Below, piece by piece: positions 46,030 to 57,920 of a DNA stretch of 64,000 nucleotides. Within the stretch, counting starts at the first letter, position 1; each line of letters starts with the position of its first letter. The notes below the pieces were generated by a model. The model did not search any database. It was not told the origin of the DNA and saw only the letters and a program-made list of their open reading frames with translations. The position numbers and the translations under genes are program-made. Origin of the DNA: Adiantum capillus-veneris (Eukaryota; Streptophyta; Polypodiopsida; Polypodiales; Pteridaceae); assembly GCA_014529385.2 (NCBI GenBank), contig CM043959.1, positions 9,698,809 to 9,762,808 on the forward strand. The letters are read 5' to 3'.

Positions 46030-48870
46030 TATCAGTCCACAAAGGGGAGTAAGCCCAAAGCTTTGTGGAGAGCTTCGAACTTCTCACAAGACAATGCCTT
46101 TGTGAAAAGATATGCAAGGTTGTCTTGTGTTGGCACATAAGCCAAGTTGATCTCTCCTGTTGAGAGCCTCTCCCTGTCATAGTGGTAATGCACCTCAATG
46201 TGCTTTGTGTGAGCATGAAAAACTGGGTTTGTCGCAACTGCCAATGCACTCCGACTATTAGATACTGTTGGCAGTGTCCTGTCCAACACCCAAATCAGTC
46301 ATAAGGCGTCTAAGCCATACACACTCAACCGTAGCTGTGAAGAATGTACTATACTAAACCTCACAACTAGAAGTGGCCATAGTATGTTGCTCTTGCTCAA
46401 CATGAACTGCCAAGCATGAAACAAAAACCAATTCTTGTGGACACTCGCGTGTCAAAACAATCAGCCCAATCTGAGTCTGAAAAAGCATGTAAGTGCAGCG
46501 GCAATGATCCCCCTTGGGATAAAACAATCCAAGACGTAAAGGGCCACTCAAGTAGCGTAAAATCCTCTTGACAGCCTACGAATGCTTAGACCCTGGGATA
46601 TGCATAAATTTGTTGACCTGTGAGACTGCAAACTGAATATCGGGCCTCGTGTTGCATACATAAATGAGGAAGCCCACAACAGTTTAGTAAAGAGTGACAT
46701 CAGCAGGATCACCAACATCATGTAGAATCAACTCAAACATGTTTCTATGGAAGTGGCAATAGTTTTGCAATCCTCAAGTCCAAACTTACATAGTAATGTC
46801 TCTATGTGACTTTTCTAAAACAAGGCAGTACCACCATCACACTGCTTAAACTGTATGCCCAAGTAATAATGCAACAACCCTATATCTTTCATCTTGAAAG
46901 TAGCATTCAAATCAGCCTTAAATTTAGCAATATGTGCCTCATTGGGACTAGTCATCAACAAATCAACCACATAAAGAACAACAATAAGAAGTACAATGCC
47001 CTCACCCTTGACATACAATGTGCTTTGTGTTGGACTGTTACGAAAGCCTCGTTTGACCAAATGAGTGTCAGCCTTCTCATACCAAGCACGAGGAGATTGC
47101 TTCAACCCATACAAAGCTTTGTTACATTTGCACACCTTATGCTCTTGTCCTTTCTTGACAAAACCGCGAGGCTGGGTTACATAAACTTCCTCAAATATGT
47201 CACCATTCAAGAAAGAAGTAACAATGTATGAGTGACGTAAATCCCAACCAAAATGGGCTGCCAGTGCACATAGAAAATGAATAATAGTCATAAGACAAGT
47301 GGGAGCAAAAGTTTCTTCATAATCTATGCCTTTTTGCTGCGTATATCCTTTTGCAACAAGTCGAGCCTTACGGCGATCAACCTCACCATCCATTCAACTT
47401 GTAAACCCACTTTGTACCAATGGCCTTTTTGCCAGGAGGTAAATCACATAAGGTCCATGTGTCATTTTCTATAAGTGGATCATATTCTGATTGCAAGGCA
47501 GCTATCGAGTTTTCTAAATTTTGTGATTCATCAAAAGACAGAGGTTCCTCAACATCATGTAAGCTAGACATAGCCAAAGCATAACAATTTGTTGCATAAG
47601 AGGCATGGCAAGAACCTGAATGAGTATGATTAGACAAAGGTGCATCTAATTTATTGTCATGTAAAGTGTGCACGAAACATTTGGCATGCCTCTAGCCTGC
47701 TCATTCTCAGTCCTTTCCTCATCAGGTACATCATGTACATCTGCATCAGTAATAGGCTGATCTGTAACATTTTTAGAAACCCCCATAGGTTGTACATTTG
47801 CCTCATTGGAATTTACATTTGTACTTACTATCTCTAGGACATGACTGCAAAGGCTGAACAGAATCTTCCACAAACACAACATCACGTGAGACCAGAATAT
47901 GCTTTGTTTGTTGATGGCACAACCGGTAACCTTTGCTTTCAGCACTATAACCACATTTGACAGCCTTATCATCCAATTTTTTGCATTGTGCTTGTGGCAC
48001 TAAACCATAAGCCAGACAACCAAAAACACGTATGTGCTCAATAGATGGCTTTCTATCATGCCTTGCTTTATATGGAGTCATAGACTACAACGCTTTCATA
48101 GGACACTAGTTGAGTACATAAGTGGCACACATGACAGTCTCGAGCCAAAACGAATGTGATAAAGCTTGACTCTTGACCATACATGTTTCTATTTCCATAA
48201 GAGACCTGTTTTTCCCTCTCAGCAACACCATTTTGTTGAGGCGTATACGGCAGTGTATATTGGTGTTTTATCCCATGAATAGCCAGAAATTCATTAAATT
48301 CATGAGACATACATGCCTCCCCTCGATCAGAATTGAGCTTGTTGAGGCTGCTCATAGTACATTTCGAGACATTTTCAGCCATAGCAAGAAATTGCTTGAA
48401 GCACATGAACACTTTGGACTTTGCTTTCAATGGATATACCCATGCATGTCTGGAGTAGTCATCAATGAAATTCACGAAGTACAAGTAATTTCCCAAGGAC
48501 GGAGTTTGCATAGGCTCACAAATATCACTATGCACAAGTTGCAATCTGCATGTAGCACGAACTGACCCATCCTTTAGAAACTTGGCATGCTACATTTTAC
48601 CCAAAATACAACCTTCACAAACATACTTGGCAGGTGCTTCAAGAGGCGGCAAAGAAGCAACCATATTAGATTTTTGCAAACGCAAAAACTGGCAAAATTT
48701 AGATGCCCAAAATGTGCATGCCACAGTTTTGCATCTGAAATAGCCCTTGAATCTGCAACTGCATGTGCAAAAAGTTTGTCCACACTTGTCATATAGAGTG
48801 AGCTTATACAGCCCACGAGACAAAAGGCCATATCCAACAATTTCATCACCAAAACTGAGATCATGAGCTA
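46030..48870 (-). pseudogene. Copia-G pol: integrase, RT, RNase H
   Basis: From high to low coordinates: pre-integrase block (LWHAHFGHLNF near 48730), integrase core (LVHSDICEPM, FIDDYSRHAW, NGVAERE near 48550-48200), linker, reverse transcriptase about 47600-46840 (WTLCDLPPGKKAIG, FLNGDIFEEVYV, KALYGLKQSPRAW, VVLYVVDLL), RNase H about 46550-46040 (SRSALAV, HTKHIEVHYHY). It follows Copia-A closely in order and wording. Broken. Confidence 0.88.
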
Positions 48871-48889
48871 TACATCTACCACCCACAAA

Positions 48890-50260
48890 CTTGACTACAA
48901 GTCCAACTCTAGCAAGTGCAGATACAGACAAAATATTCTTCTTGATCTCAGGTACATAAAGTGCATCAAAAATTGTAAAAGAACTGTCATTTGTAGCAAT
49001 AAGCACAATCTTTCCAACTCTTTGAATAGACTAAAAGGCATTGCTGGCACAAGTCCCGTATTTCCATGAGGGACAGACTCAATAGAGGTAAACAAATCAC
49101 GATGTGAGGTAATGTGCTTTGTAGCACCACTGTCAAAATACCACACATGTGAATCTGTAGCAACAGACATACATGCATCATGGAGAATAGGATCATAAGT
49201 GCCCTCTGCACTAAATTCCCATTCTGCATCAATATCAACATCACAATCTCCTTTCATAGAAGACTCAACAATAGCTACATTTCTAGTGGAACCACCCTCT
49301 TTCTTCTTAGTCTCTTTTGCCTTCAACTTAGGACACTGCTTGATCAGTTGATGATTAGCTTTACAATAATGGAAATGAATCTTCTTTTTTCCCTTATTGT
49401 TGAGCTATATATAGAGACACTATATATAGCTCAACATATCACCAGAATTTCTAGACGAATTGCTACCAACAGAAGCATTAGGAACCTGTGATTTTCCACT
49501 CGCAGAAGAACCATAAGAAGTGGTTGCATTCCTGTTACCACCCTTTCTTTCAGCAGCAATAAAAGCCTGTGCAGCTGCACGCTCCCTATTCTTGTTTTTT
49601 ATTTAAAGTGACTCTTACAACAACAATGTGTACAATGCATCAAACTTGACAACTTCAGGATTTAGTTGGGTCATGAGTCTCCAAGTACTAGCAAAATTCT
49701 GGTAAGAGTCCGGTAAGGAATGAAGAATAGTCTACACAAGGGAAGTGTCTGAAATGACTTCACTTGCAGAAATAAGTTGCTCATTGATATCCTTGACACC
49801 AACAAGGAAAGTGTCCATATCATCTTTCTCATGCATAATCTTCGACTCCAGCTCTTTACGGAGGAATGAAATTTTTCCCTCATTGCGGCTTGCATAAAGA
49901 CCATCTAGAATATCCCAAGCCTGTTTTGCAGATTTTGTTGAGTGAATGTGAGGAGTAATGGTGCGTTTCATAGACAACACAATCAATGCATGAGCTTTTG
50001 CATCCTTTACATCCCAACGAGCTTGTTCTACCGTAGGCAAAACAACTCTAATAGCAGCAATCCTTGCAGCAAGACCTCCAACATCCTCAACATTGCCTAC
50101 ATCCTCAGAATCAGGACGTACATAAATTCCTTGCACAATATTTTGAATGCCCTTTGACACAAGAACATGCTGCATCATGTAAGCCCACATAGGTAATTGT
50201 CCCCATCCAATCTATCCTCAACAGTGAAAATCTTGAATACATCTGTGTTGTTGTCAGCCA
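48890..50260 (-). pseudogene. Copia-G protease and gag remnants
   Basis: The gag core near 50190-49740 (ARWDVKDAKAHALIVLS, AWDILDGLYAS, ELESKIMHEKDDMDTFLVGV) and a protease-like block near 49150 (WYFDSGATKHIT, the DSG signature of an aspartic protease) are on the minus strand. A 39-bp palindrome is inserted between them at 49398-49436. Broken. Confidence 0.82.
49398..49436. mobile_element. 39-bp perfect palindromic insertion with TAT duplication
   Basis: Arms TGTTGAGCTATATATAG and its exact complement around a 5-base loop AGACA. TAT precedes (49395-49397) and follows (49437-49439). Copia-A lacks the palindrome at the same site (CCCTTATCACC near 23060), where TAT occurs once. So a 39-bp sequence with TG...CA ends was inserted with a 3-bp duplication. 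Its arm ends TGTTGAGC equal the ends of the 142-bp LTR at 8908. Confidence 0.85.
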
Positions 50261-50536
50261 TGATAAATGGTGCACTTCATGTGAAAACTACCCAAAAAGA
50301 GGATAAATGAAGCGAGAACAACACGTGCTATATAGCACAAACCGTAGAAGATTGTAAGGAACCTATTATGTAGAAAACGGCACTAACAAAAATTCTGCAC
50401 AAAATGACGAAGTAGCTTCTGCAATACTTCCTGTAGTCGAAACGGAGACCGAAACGAGCTCGAATCAAAAATCGGAGAAAGTGAACAGGCGTGTGTTGGA
50501 GCTGCTGGCGACTAAGCCCGTGAGGATGCAACGTGC

Positions 50537-50548
50537 TCTGATACCAAT
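50537..50548 (-). other. Primer binding site of Copia-G
   Basis: TTGGTATCAGAG on the minus strand next to the 5' LTR. Confidence 0.9.
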
Positions 50549-50778
50549 TGTTGGAAATAGGGTTGCCAGAAAACACGCACAGCTTGGAGAAGAGGAAGGA
50601 ATCTCAAGGCACACAATAGAGAGTGTATTACTTAGTGTGCAATGGAAAGATAGATAGCCCTAGAAATGAATGGGCATATATACAATGCACAGGAGAAAAA
50701 ACCTCCTAGAGAGCGAAAAAATTCCCCGGAAGTCCTTACTGTGTTCACACACATCACTACCACATGTATATGGTAACA
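50549..50778 (-). repeat. 5' LTR of Copia-G
   Basis: 230 bp, TGTTGGAAATAGGG to GGTAACA; partner of 45725-45954. Confidence 0.92.
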
Positions 50779-50833
50779 TTAATGCAATAATTTTCTAGAC
50801 TTAGTGATTAAACCCCATAGTGCAAGCACGATA
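50779..50833. repeat. Tandem duplication, copy 1 right part
   Basis: Begins with the TTAAT duplication, then GCAATAATTTTCTAGACTTAG ending AGTGCAAGCACGATA; matches 50893-50940. Confidence 0.88.
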
Positions 50834-50940
50834 CTTTTTGCGTTCCTTGAAGACCAAAATTATGCAGCTCTTCAAAGTGGACCCATATAATGCAATGATT
50901 TTCTAGACTTGGTGATTAAACCCTATAGTGCAAGCACAAG
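50834..50940. repeat. Tandem duplication, intact copy 2 (~107 bp)
   Basis: CTTTTTGCGTTCC ... CCCATATAATGCAATG ... AGTGCAAGCAC. It shows the pre-insertion state of the Copia-G target. Confidence 0.9.
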
Positions 50941-52690
50941 AGGAGACAAATTTCAAGTGAGCCACAATAACCCTCATGAAAGTGTTGAATTCTAGCATTG
51001 CAATTGACAAACCATCATGCTTTTGGCAAGAAGTCTCAAAACAACATGTTCTTCATTGCCACACCTAAGGTGATTGAAGAAACCTTTATACCATTAACTT
51101 TATGATTTCAATAGAGCATTTAAAATAATTGACGACTCCTCAACGTAGGTGCCCTTAGAGAACTTTGATATCCTTGATCAATTTTTTTTTTCAAACTAGC
51201 ATCCTTAAGAGAATTGAGCAAAAGAGTGGTACGTTTTTGGATGTGATGGATAGAGATCTGAAGACTTTGAAGTGCACGTACAACATTGATATAAATGTGT
51301 AATAAGAGATATCACTTACAAATACTGCACGAAAAGAATCCATAAGATTATTACTAGGTGTGAAGGAGATCATTTGAGAGACGTTGGTACAGCCAAAGTG
51401 TGTTGACCATGGAAGGTGAAAAAGGATGGAGCAGCTAGGAGGATCATGGGTTGACAGGTAATAGCGGAGGTGTATGACTGATGCGGTTTATAGGCCAAGA
51501 AAGGTTCCAAAAGGGGCTAATTTGGGTAATAGATGAAGGATATTTGAGATGCAGTATTTGGGTCCAAGAATGTAGAGCTTGAAGTGTTGAAGGAGCAGAT
51601 CCAGACGGCTCATCAAACAAAGCTACGGATCCCAAGTTATTGAAGTTTGAAGGTTCAGTGTGTTACAGACTCTTGCCGAACAGGGTAGCTGGGGACAAGT
51701 GGCCCAAGTAGATGTCAATATACAAGCGGGTCCATTTACGGAACCTACCTATCTTTTCAGATTGCAAATCGGAGCCACGGATTGCAGTTTATGATCAGTC
51801 AAAGTTTTGTCGGGGGCTAGGCTAGTACTGACCTGACCACATACGGAATCGTGCCATCTGGTATTTTTGGGTTGCAACAAAGATCTAAACTAGGTATGCA
51901 TCATACGGAGATAGGAGGAATTGACTCCACGTCAAACGGAGCTCGGAGTAGGAAGTTAAAGCATTTTGAAGGTTGGCGGTAGTCGGAGCTGGCTACAGAT
52001 GACTTTCTCGATTTTCTATGGCCTTGGTTCGGGGGCTCGGAGATTTTTGAAGTGCGGCTAGAGAAGGGGGTGTTCAAGTCCGCATGATGAAACTATGGCC
52101 GGTTTTTGTGGCTTGGCAAATGGATCACAAGTGAACAATCGGCAAGCTAGGGAAAGCATGGCAAAAAATGGGGTTTTATAAAGGTTTTTTGCATTGTTGT
52201 TCAAGCCCTGGAGGCCTTTTAATTTGACAGGCATCTGCCACCTGGTAGGGCGAATGAACCCACTTGCACCAAGTGAGAGCACGTTGACGTGGTATAAGGC
52301 CTATGAGAGGCGCCCACTATGGGTATCTCCTTGAGGAATGTGAGCTTGGAGCTCCCCGACTATGGCGTGCGCACTGTGGTGCTATTGTTGGTGGTGCAGG
52401 CAACGGATTTTGGGGAAGGTGAAGTAGTAATGACGTGGTGGCCTCAAGGCCCTGTGCCCATGCCCAAAGGGGCCAGTGATTTTTTGAGGGCAAGTGCCCC
52501 CCCAATAGCGATGTCTCTATTGCTCCAAAGGGGAGTGCTCCCGCTAGTGGACAGCAAGAGAGTTAGAGGGAAAATGTGATGGCTTCAAGGGGCCAATCCT
52601 GCAGTGAATGGAGAGAGAGGGAGAATATGAGCCCGAGGCTAGTCAAGGAGCGATACAAGGGGCATATCCCGCCCACCACAAATTTCAAGC
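50941..52690. other. No gene seen
   Basis: Mixed-composition sequence with only short frames and no motif, LTR end or terminal repeat that I can support. About 51650-52560 is richer in G and C. The 86-codon frame at 52319-52579 has no recognised domain. Confidence 0.4.
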
Positions 52691-52695
52691 AAGGA

Positions 52696-52698
<3 letters not shown>

Positions 52699-52775
<77 letters not shown>
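52699..52775. repeat. (GA)n microsatellite, 77 bp
   Basis: Perfect GA repeat. The surrounding layout (GA tract, then a TATA-like motif) resembles the other LTRs of the window. Confidence 0.97.
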
Positions 52776-52777
<2 letters not shown>

Positions 52778-52921
52778 AGTCCAAGAGGTGTGCACCATGC
52801 AGATACCAAAAAAATCAAAAGTGCCAAGTGGTGGCAATGCAAAACAAATTCTAAAAGAAGATTCAGTGGACTGTACGAGCCAGATAGCTCCTTCTTTTTT
52901 TCATTTTTAGCCTTAGCCAAG

Positions 52922-52933
52922 CCTTATAAAAGG
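52922..52933 (+). promoter_or_regulatory. TATA-box-like motif
   Basis: CCTTATAAAAGG is close to the plant TATA consensus and lies about 150 bp after the GA tract. It may be the promoter of an unrecognised LTR. No partner copy is present, so this is inference. Confidence 0.3.
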
Positions 52934-52941
52934 ACATAGAA

Positions 52942-53544
52942 GTGATTTTTGGAGGGCTTTTGGGGCCAGGATGCTCCTTGGTCTGTGTAGGCTTTGAGCG
53001 ATTTTTTTTGTTGCCGAGGTTCATGCCGACAGTGTATTGGTTGTATATGGTGTTGCATATGCTAGAAGGCTATTCTCTATTGTTTTTGGGCATCATTCCC
53101 CTTTCCCCCTTCTCTTGCTTGTGTGCGTATGGTTCTGGAGTGTGTGCCCCCCCGAAATTGGTCGTGCAAAGAGAGGCTATGTGTGTGGAAGGCTGTGAGT
53201 TGAGCCAAGCAGAGAGACTGAGTCTGTCTGGTGCATTGCAAGGTGTGTGTGCATATGGTTGTGTGCATTCGGTGGTTTGCTTGCGGGTAGTGCCGAGTTT
53301 TGAAGGTGAATTCTATTGGATTGGGGTGTTGTGTATACCATGGGCTATAGTGAGGCATTGTGTTGCGTGCTGGGTGTGTTCCCCTTTCCCCCTCTCCAAC
53401 GTCCATGTGGAAATCAATTCATACCAATGTTGGACATCCTACTGGCCAATGTCTACAATATGTACAATGCATCCTGTTTGTAGGGTGATTGAAAAAGTGA
53501 TCTTCTTGTACATGTGCTTTGCTTTTATTATTCTACCTCTATAA
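52942..53544 (+). CDS. Hypothetical 200-codon frame, probably fortuitous
   Basis: The longest frame of the window without retroelement motifs. It is rich in Cys, Val, Trp and Tyr, has hydrophobic stretches at both ends, and shows no domain I recognise. The DNA is GT-rich, and an overlapping frame of 109 codons runs on the other strand, both signs of composition bias. It starts about 10 bp after the TATA-like motif, too close for a normal leader. I list it because of its length but doubt it is a gene. Confidence 0.15.
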   Translation: MIFGGLLGPGCSLVCVGFERFFLLPRFMPTVYWLYMVLHMLEGYSLLFLGIIPLSPFSCLCAYGSGVCAPPKLVVQREAMCVEGCELSQAERLSLSGALQGVCAYGCVHSVVCLRVVPSFEGEFYWIGVLCIPWAIVRHCVACWVCSPFPLSNVHVEINSYQCWTSYWPMSTICTMHPVCRVIEKVIFLYMCFAFIILPL

Positions 53545-55666
53545 GTGAAGGAAAGGGCTATGTCAATACTACTTTTACTTTTAGGTAGTTTTCTCAAATA
53601 TGGGAAGAAAAGCTATTGATGTGGTGGATCTTGAAAGATCAAACCTCGTGCTCTTTGGGATGGACCCTATCCTACATTGTACTACATCCCTAGTCCCTCC
53701 CATGATTAGAGAAGGATGATCCATCACTACTAATCTACATCCAACAAAATTAGAAGCCTTACTAGTGTGAGATCACTTGTTCAGCCCTCAAAGAACTTGA
53801 AGATATGTAGCTAGATGTGAACATCAAGCTCATTAAAAAGTTTTTTAAATGAAAGAAAACATTGAAAACAAAGCCATCTATTTCATCTTTTTATTGCCAA
53901 TTATGAAGAATGACTATTCATATTTATATAGGAAGGGATATCCTAGCATGAGAATATGAAGCATTCGTCAAAGTATACAATGGAACCATCTAGAGAAAGA
54001 AAAACAATTAAGGTGATGAAAAAAAAGCATAGTAACCACAATCAAAGCTATAGGAACTAGAACAAATCATTGATAAAGATCAAGAAATAATTGTTGCTAG
54101 AAAATAGAATTTGGTATATCAACTATCAGCTACGAATGAGCCCAAAAACTAGCCACAAAGGATGTTTTCTCCTCAATAAACAATTGGAAAGAATACAAGT
54201 CAAATTAAGATGGTCATATCCACCTTCACAAGGAGACAAGTGACACTCTTGACATCAATACTCCACTATATCCCATCTATTGAAAAGATTGAGCTTAGGC
54301 AACTATTCAAAGAACAGAGAAAAACATTAAGAAAAGTATATTAAAAAAAAAAGTTGGATATGAATACCTCCAAAAGTGAATATGCTCTCTTGAGAAATAA
54401 TAAGCCAAGAAAGAGGGTGTACACAAAGAATATCCATGCAAACAAGTAGAAAGAGAGGAAAACCTAGCAGAAGCTAAGCAAAGAAAAATGAACTTTAGCA
54501 GCCCAATAAATGAAGGTTGGAGACTGAGTGGAGACTCAAGCATGAGAAAATCCATAAAAGGTTACCAGATATCAGAATCCCAACAATGACATCCACATAA
54601 ACCACTTTGGGGCTAAATGACTTAAATAGAAAGAGGCTAACGAGAGGCTACCCAAGAGGGTAGATCATGAAAATGCCCCAACTTATGAATACATTAAAAG
54701 ATTACACATCTATCACCTTGAAATAGACTATTATAATCTTCCAATGGTAGCCTACAATTGAAATGAATTTAAATGCAATGGATTCAAGAGATAAGGTATA
54801 AACCATCCCTAGAAATAGCACAACCCAAAGTATTGTCTCCCCCAAAGCAAACCAAAAGAAGAGTACAAACACCAAAAAGTGCAAGATAAGATCAAGAAAC
54901 AAGGCCCACTCTAAGGATGTACCGAAGGGGGGATATAACCCTACAAAGCACATAAGGTATAGAGAAAATAACACATCAATGACGGGAAGAAAATCATGAA
55001 TGCACTCACTTCAAATGCTGCATGATCTAGGACCACAATATAATACGATTGGTATAGTAAAGAGAGCGAGTCAACCAAGTATGGAAGTATTTCAATGACA
55101 CTTGGAAAGTGAGTCTCAAACTTTGGTTTGGATTTATATCAAAATGGGAAATGTTGAGGAGAATTTTCTCATATCCGCTCCCAAGGGATACAACCACATA
55201 CTTGCCCCATCCTAAGTGATAGATCTATATAGATAGCAACATATAGTGCTTGTTTAAAAGTAATGCAGACCAAGGAAGACCTACCATAAAACTATAACGA
55301 CCCATTTTTCAACAAAAGCAAAGAGAGTTTGATAACCTATATGAATTCTCATTCATCTACGCTATAGAATGCACCAAGGAGGTGCCTTGCATTTGGAAAG
55401 TACCTATGAAAAATTGGGAATTCTAGATTTGCATCAACTTGAGAGAGCTAAAAATTTCAACAATTCAATACAACTATCCATTATCTATCACTCCCCATGT
55501 GCAATAATAGGAATAGAAAAGGGACCCTTTAGTTTTCTAGATGAATTCGTTGGCTACAATTAGGTTTCCATAGGTCTTGCTGGTGATAAGTGGATTCTTT
55601 GGCTACAATCAGGTGTCCATAGATCTTGGAGATAGACACAGGATGGCATAGAATGGATGGGGGGAC

Positions 55667-55684
55667 GGGGGGGGGGGGGGGGGG
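55667..55684 (+). repeat. Run of 18 G
   Basis: Eighteen G in a row preceded by GGGGGGAC. Runs this long are rare and unstable and are also error-prone in sequencing. Confidence 0.85.
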
Positions 55685-55703
55685 ACTTGCTTAAAAAAAC
55701 TTG

Positions 55704-55945
55704 TGTGCCATGAGTTCAAAAAATCCCTTGGTCAAAGTGTGCATGTATGACCTAATATTCTTGCATTCAAAGGAACTAATATTGGTATTTCCTTTGGCCG
55801 TAAAAATACCCAACTTAATTTCTCGTGGATTTTGTGCCATACGCTCAAAAAAACCCTTGGAAAATTTCTCAAAGCGTGCATGGATGATATATTCTTGCAT
55901 TCAAAGAAACTGACATTGATATTTCCTCAATGTTGCATCTAGTGG
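55704..55945. repeat. Two imperfect tandem copies of a 129-bp unit
   Basis: TGTGCCATGAGTTCAAAAAA at 55704 and TGTGCCATACGCTCAAAAAA at 55833, each later followed by ATTCTTGCATTCAAAG and TGGTATTTCCT / TGATATTTCCT. The minus-strand frame across it repeats as well (ERMAQ / ELMAH), which is a by-product. Confidence 0.85.
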
Positions 55946-56887
55946 TTTGACCTTAATCTACATAAATGTAGCTTAATGATGCACCATGGAAGAAGTCTGG
56001 GACATAATATATTTTAAAACATGGGATTACAACCCCCAGTATTGGTAGAATATTTATGAGCATATATGTACCAAAGCCAATGAGGCCCTTGGATGCTTAA
56101 GTCTTCTTGGCCTATTGATAATATTATTGTATGCTTATCTACAATTATATGAAGAATAGACTTTATATCACCTCTTGCTATCCTATGAATTGATGTGAGA
56201 AGATAAAAGATACTTGAGTGAGCACTTGCATCCTAAAGATGCAAGAAAGAAAAAATATTTATCATGGTAATATGTGCATGAGTGTCTACATGATTGATTT
56301 TATTTTTACTCAACCTAGAGAAGGAAATAATGATATCCCTATAGCATGCATTAACCAAGTAGAGAAATTCTACATCATAATAGTGAGAGAGGATCTCTCC
56401 ATCATTCATTAAATTTGGAAGTTAAGACACTATTTTCTTATGGAAATGTTCACCTTCTTCAATGACCACAAATATCTACTTTACTACTTGGTTAGCAAAC
56501 CACATAATACATTTAGAATCATCGAATGATTCATTATCTTACAAGAGTTTGGCTTTGCAAACACATTCAAGAAGGTAATAAATCTCAAGAGAGATAGTGA
56601 CCTTACCATAATTTTTGGAAGAGAGAAACCCATAAGATTTAATGATGATCTACTAAGTATGTCTCTTTCAAAATTGAGGGGCTTCTTAAGTTGAGAGAAA
56701 TTGTAGTGGTGAATTCCTAAGTATGGCTAGGATGCGATCTCTAAAACCTTCCAAATCCTTCATAAAAGAATGTCAAGTTTTTAGAAAATAACTATATAAA
56801 TGTATTGTATGGACAAAGACATTGTGGTGAAGTAAGATCGTGTCCTAATGATTATGTGACCTTGATCTGAGAAGCTCATGTCTTGTC

Positions 56888-56963
56888 ATGTGGCTAGCAC
56901 CTAGCATAGGATCGGGCTTTGATAGAAAATGTTTGTAATGTGGCTAGCACCTAGCATAGGATC
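56888..56963. repeat. Perfect 26-bp direct repeat, 50-bp period
   Basis: ATGTGGCTAGCACCTAGCAT and the following six bases occur at 56888-56913 and again at 56938-56963 without a mismatch. Confidence 0.92.
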
Positions 56964-57554
56964 ATGCTCTAGATAAGGAGAGACTAGGGGATTTATCAAT
57001 AAGTGGTTTATGTTCCTCCACCCATTCCATGCCTAGGATATGTTCTTTTTTTATGCTACCTAGTGTTGTGACATAGAAATGACCATCGATAATGTGAGAA
57101 CTAATGGAAAATGATTTCTTTACCCTACCTATGCATTTGCATGGAAGATCCTCCAAGCTAGGGAAGGTTCAAGCTTAGGGTGACATGGAAGAATCCAGGT
57201 CTCGTAGGGTAGCACATTGGATTTATTTCCTTTTTTAAGGAGAGCATAATAGAGGCATTGGAGATTATGTGTGTCTTATAATGATCCAATCGGGGAATTA
57301 TTGAGTATGACTTAGCTTATTATTTACCTTTAATGGGTCTGAAAAGATCCATTGTCTGTTGAGGAAAAATATGCTTCTTTTGTAGTGATTTGAGAGGTGA
57401 CATCGGAGCGAATACTTGGAGAAGTTCTAAGATTGGGCACAAGATCTCACCTAAGAATCCATACATATATCAAAATAGATGCTTTCTTAGAGATATATGA
57501 TCATGTGGTGTGCAAGATGCTTGATCATTGAGCATGCACTGCAGGCTACATTTG

Positions 57555-57920
57555 GTTTTTATGTTGGTTAGATAGCACATGTAAGTGATCATTCCACTTG
57601 TAATAGATCTTTCAATTGGCATTGAGCACATGGCCATGGATTCTTTGAGCAAAGCTCTTGTAAACCTTACCCAAATGGTTTGCTAGACTAGTAGCTTGAA
57701 CTCTATTGGTTGAACATTGGGTGAAAAGACTATTCTCTTTTTGTGTTGATTAGAGAGCACATAGAGTTGCTCATTTCACTCGTGGTAGAGCTTTTAATTG
57801 GCATTGAGCTCATGGACATGGATTGTTTTAGCAAAGATCTTATAAACTTTACCCAAATGGTTTGCTAGCCTAGTACCTTGAACTGTATTTGTTTAATGTT
57901 GGGTCAAAAGACTAGTCTAG
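57555..57920. repeat. Two imperfect tandem copies of a 182-bp unit
   Basis: ATGTTGGTTAGATAGCACAT (57561) and GTGTTGATTAGAGAGCACAT (57743) begin parallel stretches sharing TTGGCATTGAGC.CATGG and TTACCCAAATGGTTTGCTAG. Confidence 0.88.

Larger units (their letters stand above)
45725..50778 (-). mobile_element. Copia-G: Ty1/copia element, sibling of Copia-A
   Basis: Minus-strand element of 5054 bp with two 230-bp LTRs (45725-45954, 50549-50778; about 24 mismatches, near 10%). TTGGTATCAGAG at 50537-50548 is the primer binding site beside the right (5') LTR; a CCAGGGGGATT tract stands beside the left LTR. The target duplication is ATAAT (45720-45724) and TTAAT (50779-50783), and the undivided tandem copy at 50834-50940 supplies the empty site with ATAAT. 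Coding blocks match Copia-A throughout. Broken, with ten or more breaks, and holding a 39-bp palindromic insertion. By LTR divergence it is slightly older than Copia-A. Confidence 0.93.

Noticed and set aside
53077-53406. 109-codon minus-strand frame opposite the 200-codon frame
   Set aside because: His/Thr/Gln-rich product of AC-rich antisense sequence; no domain.
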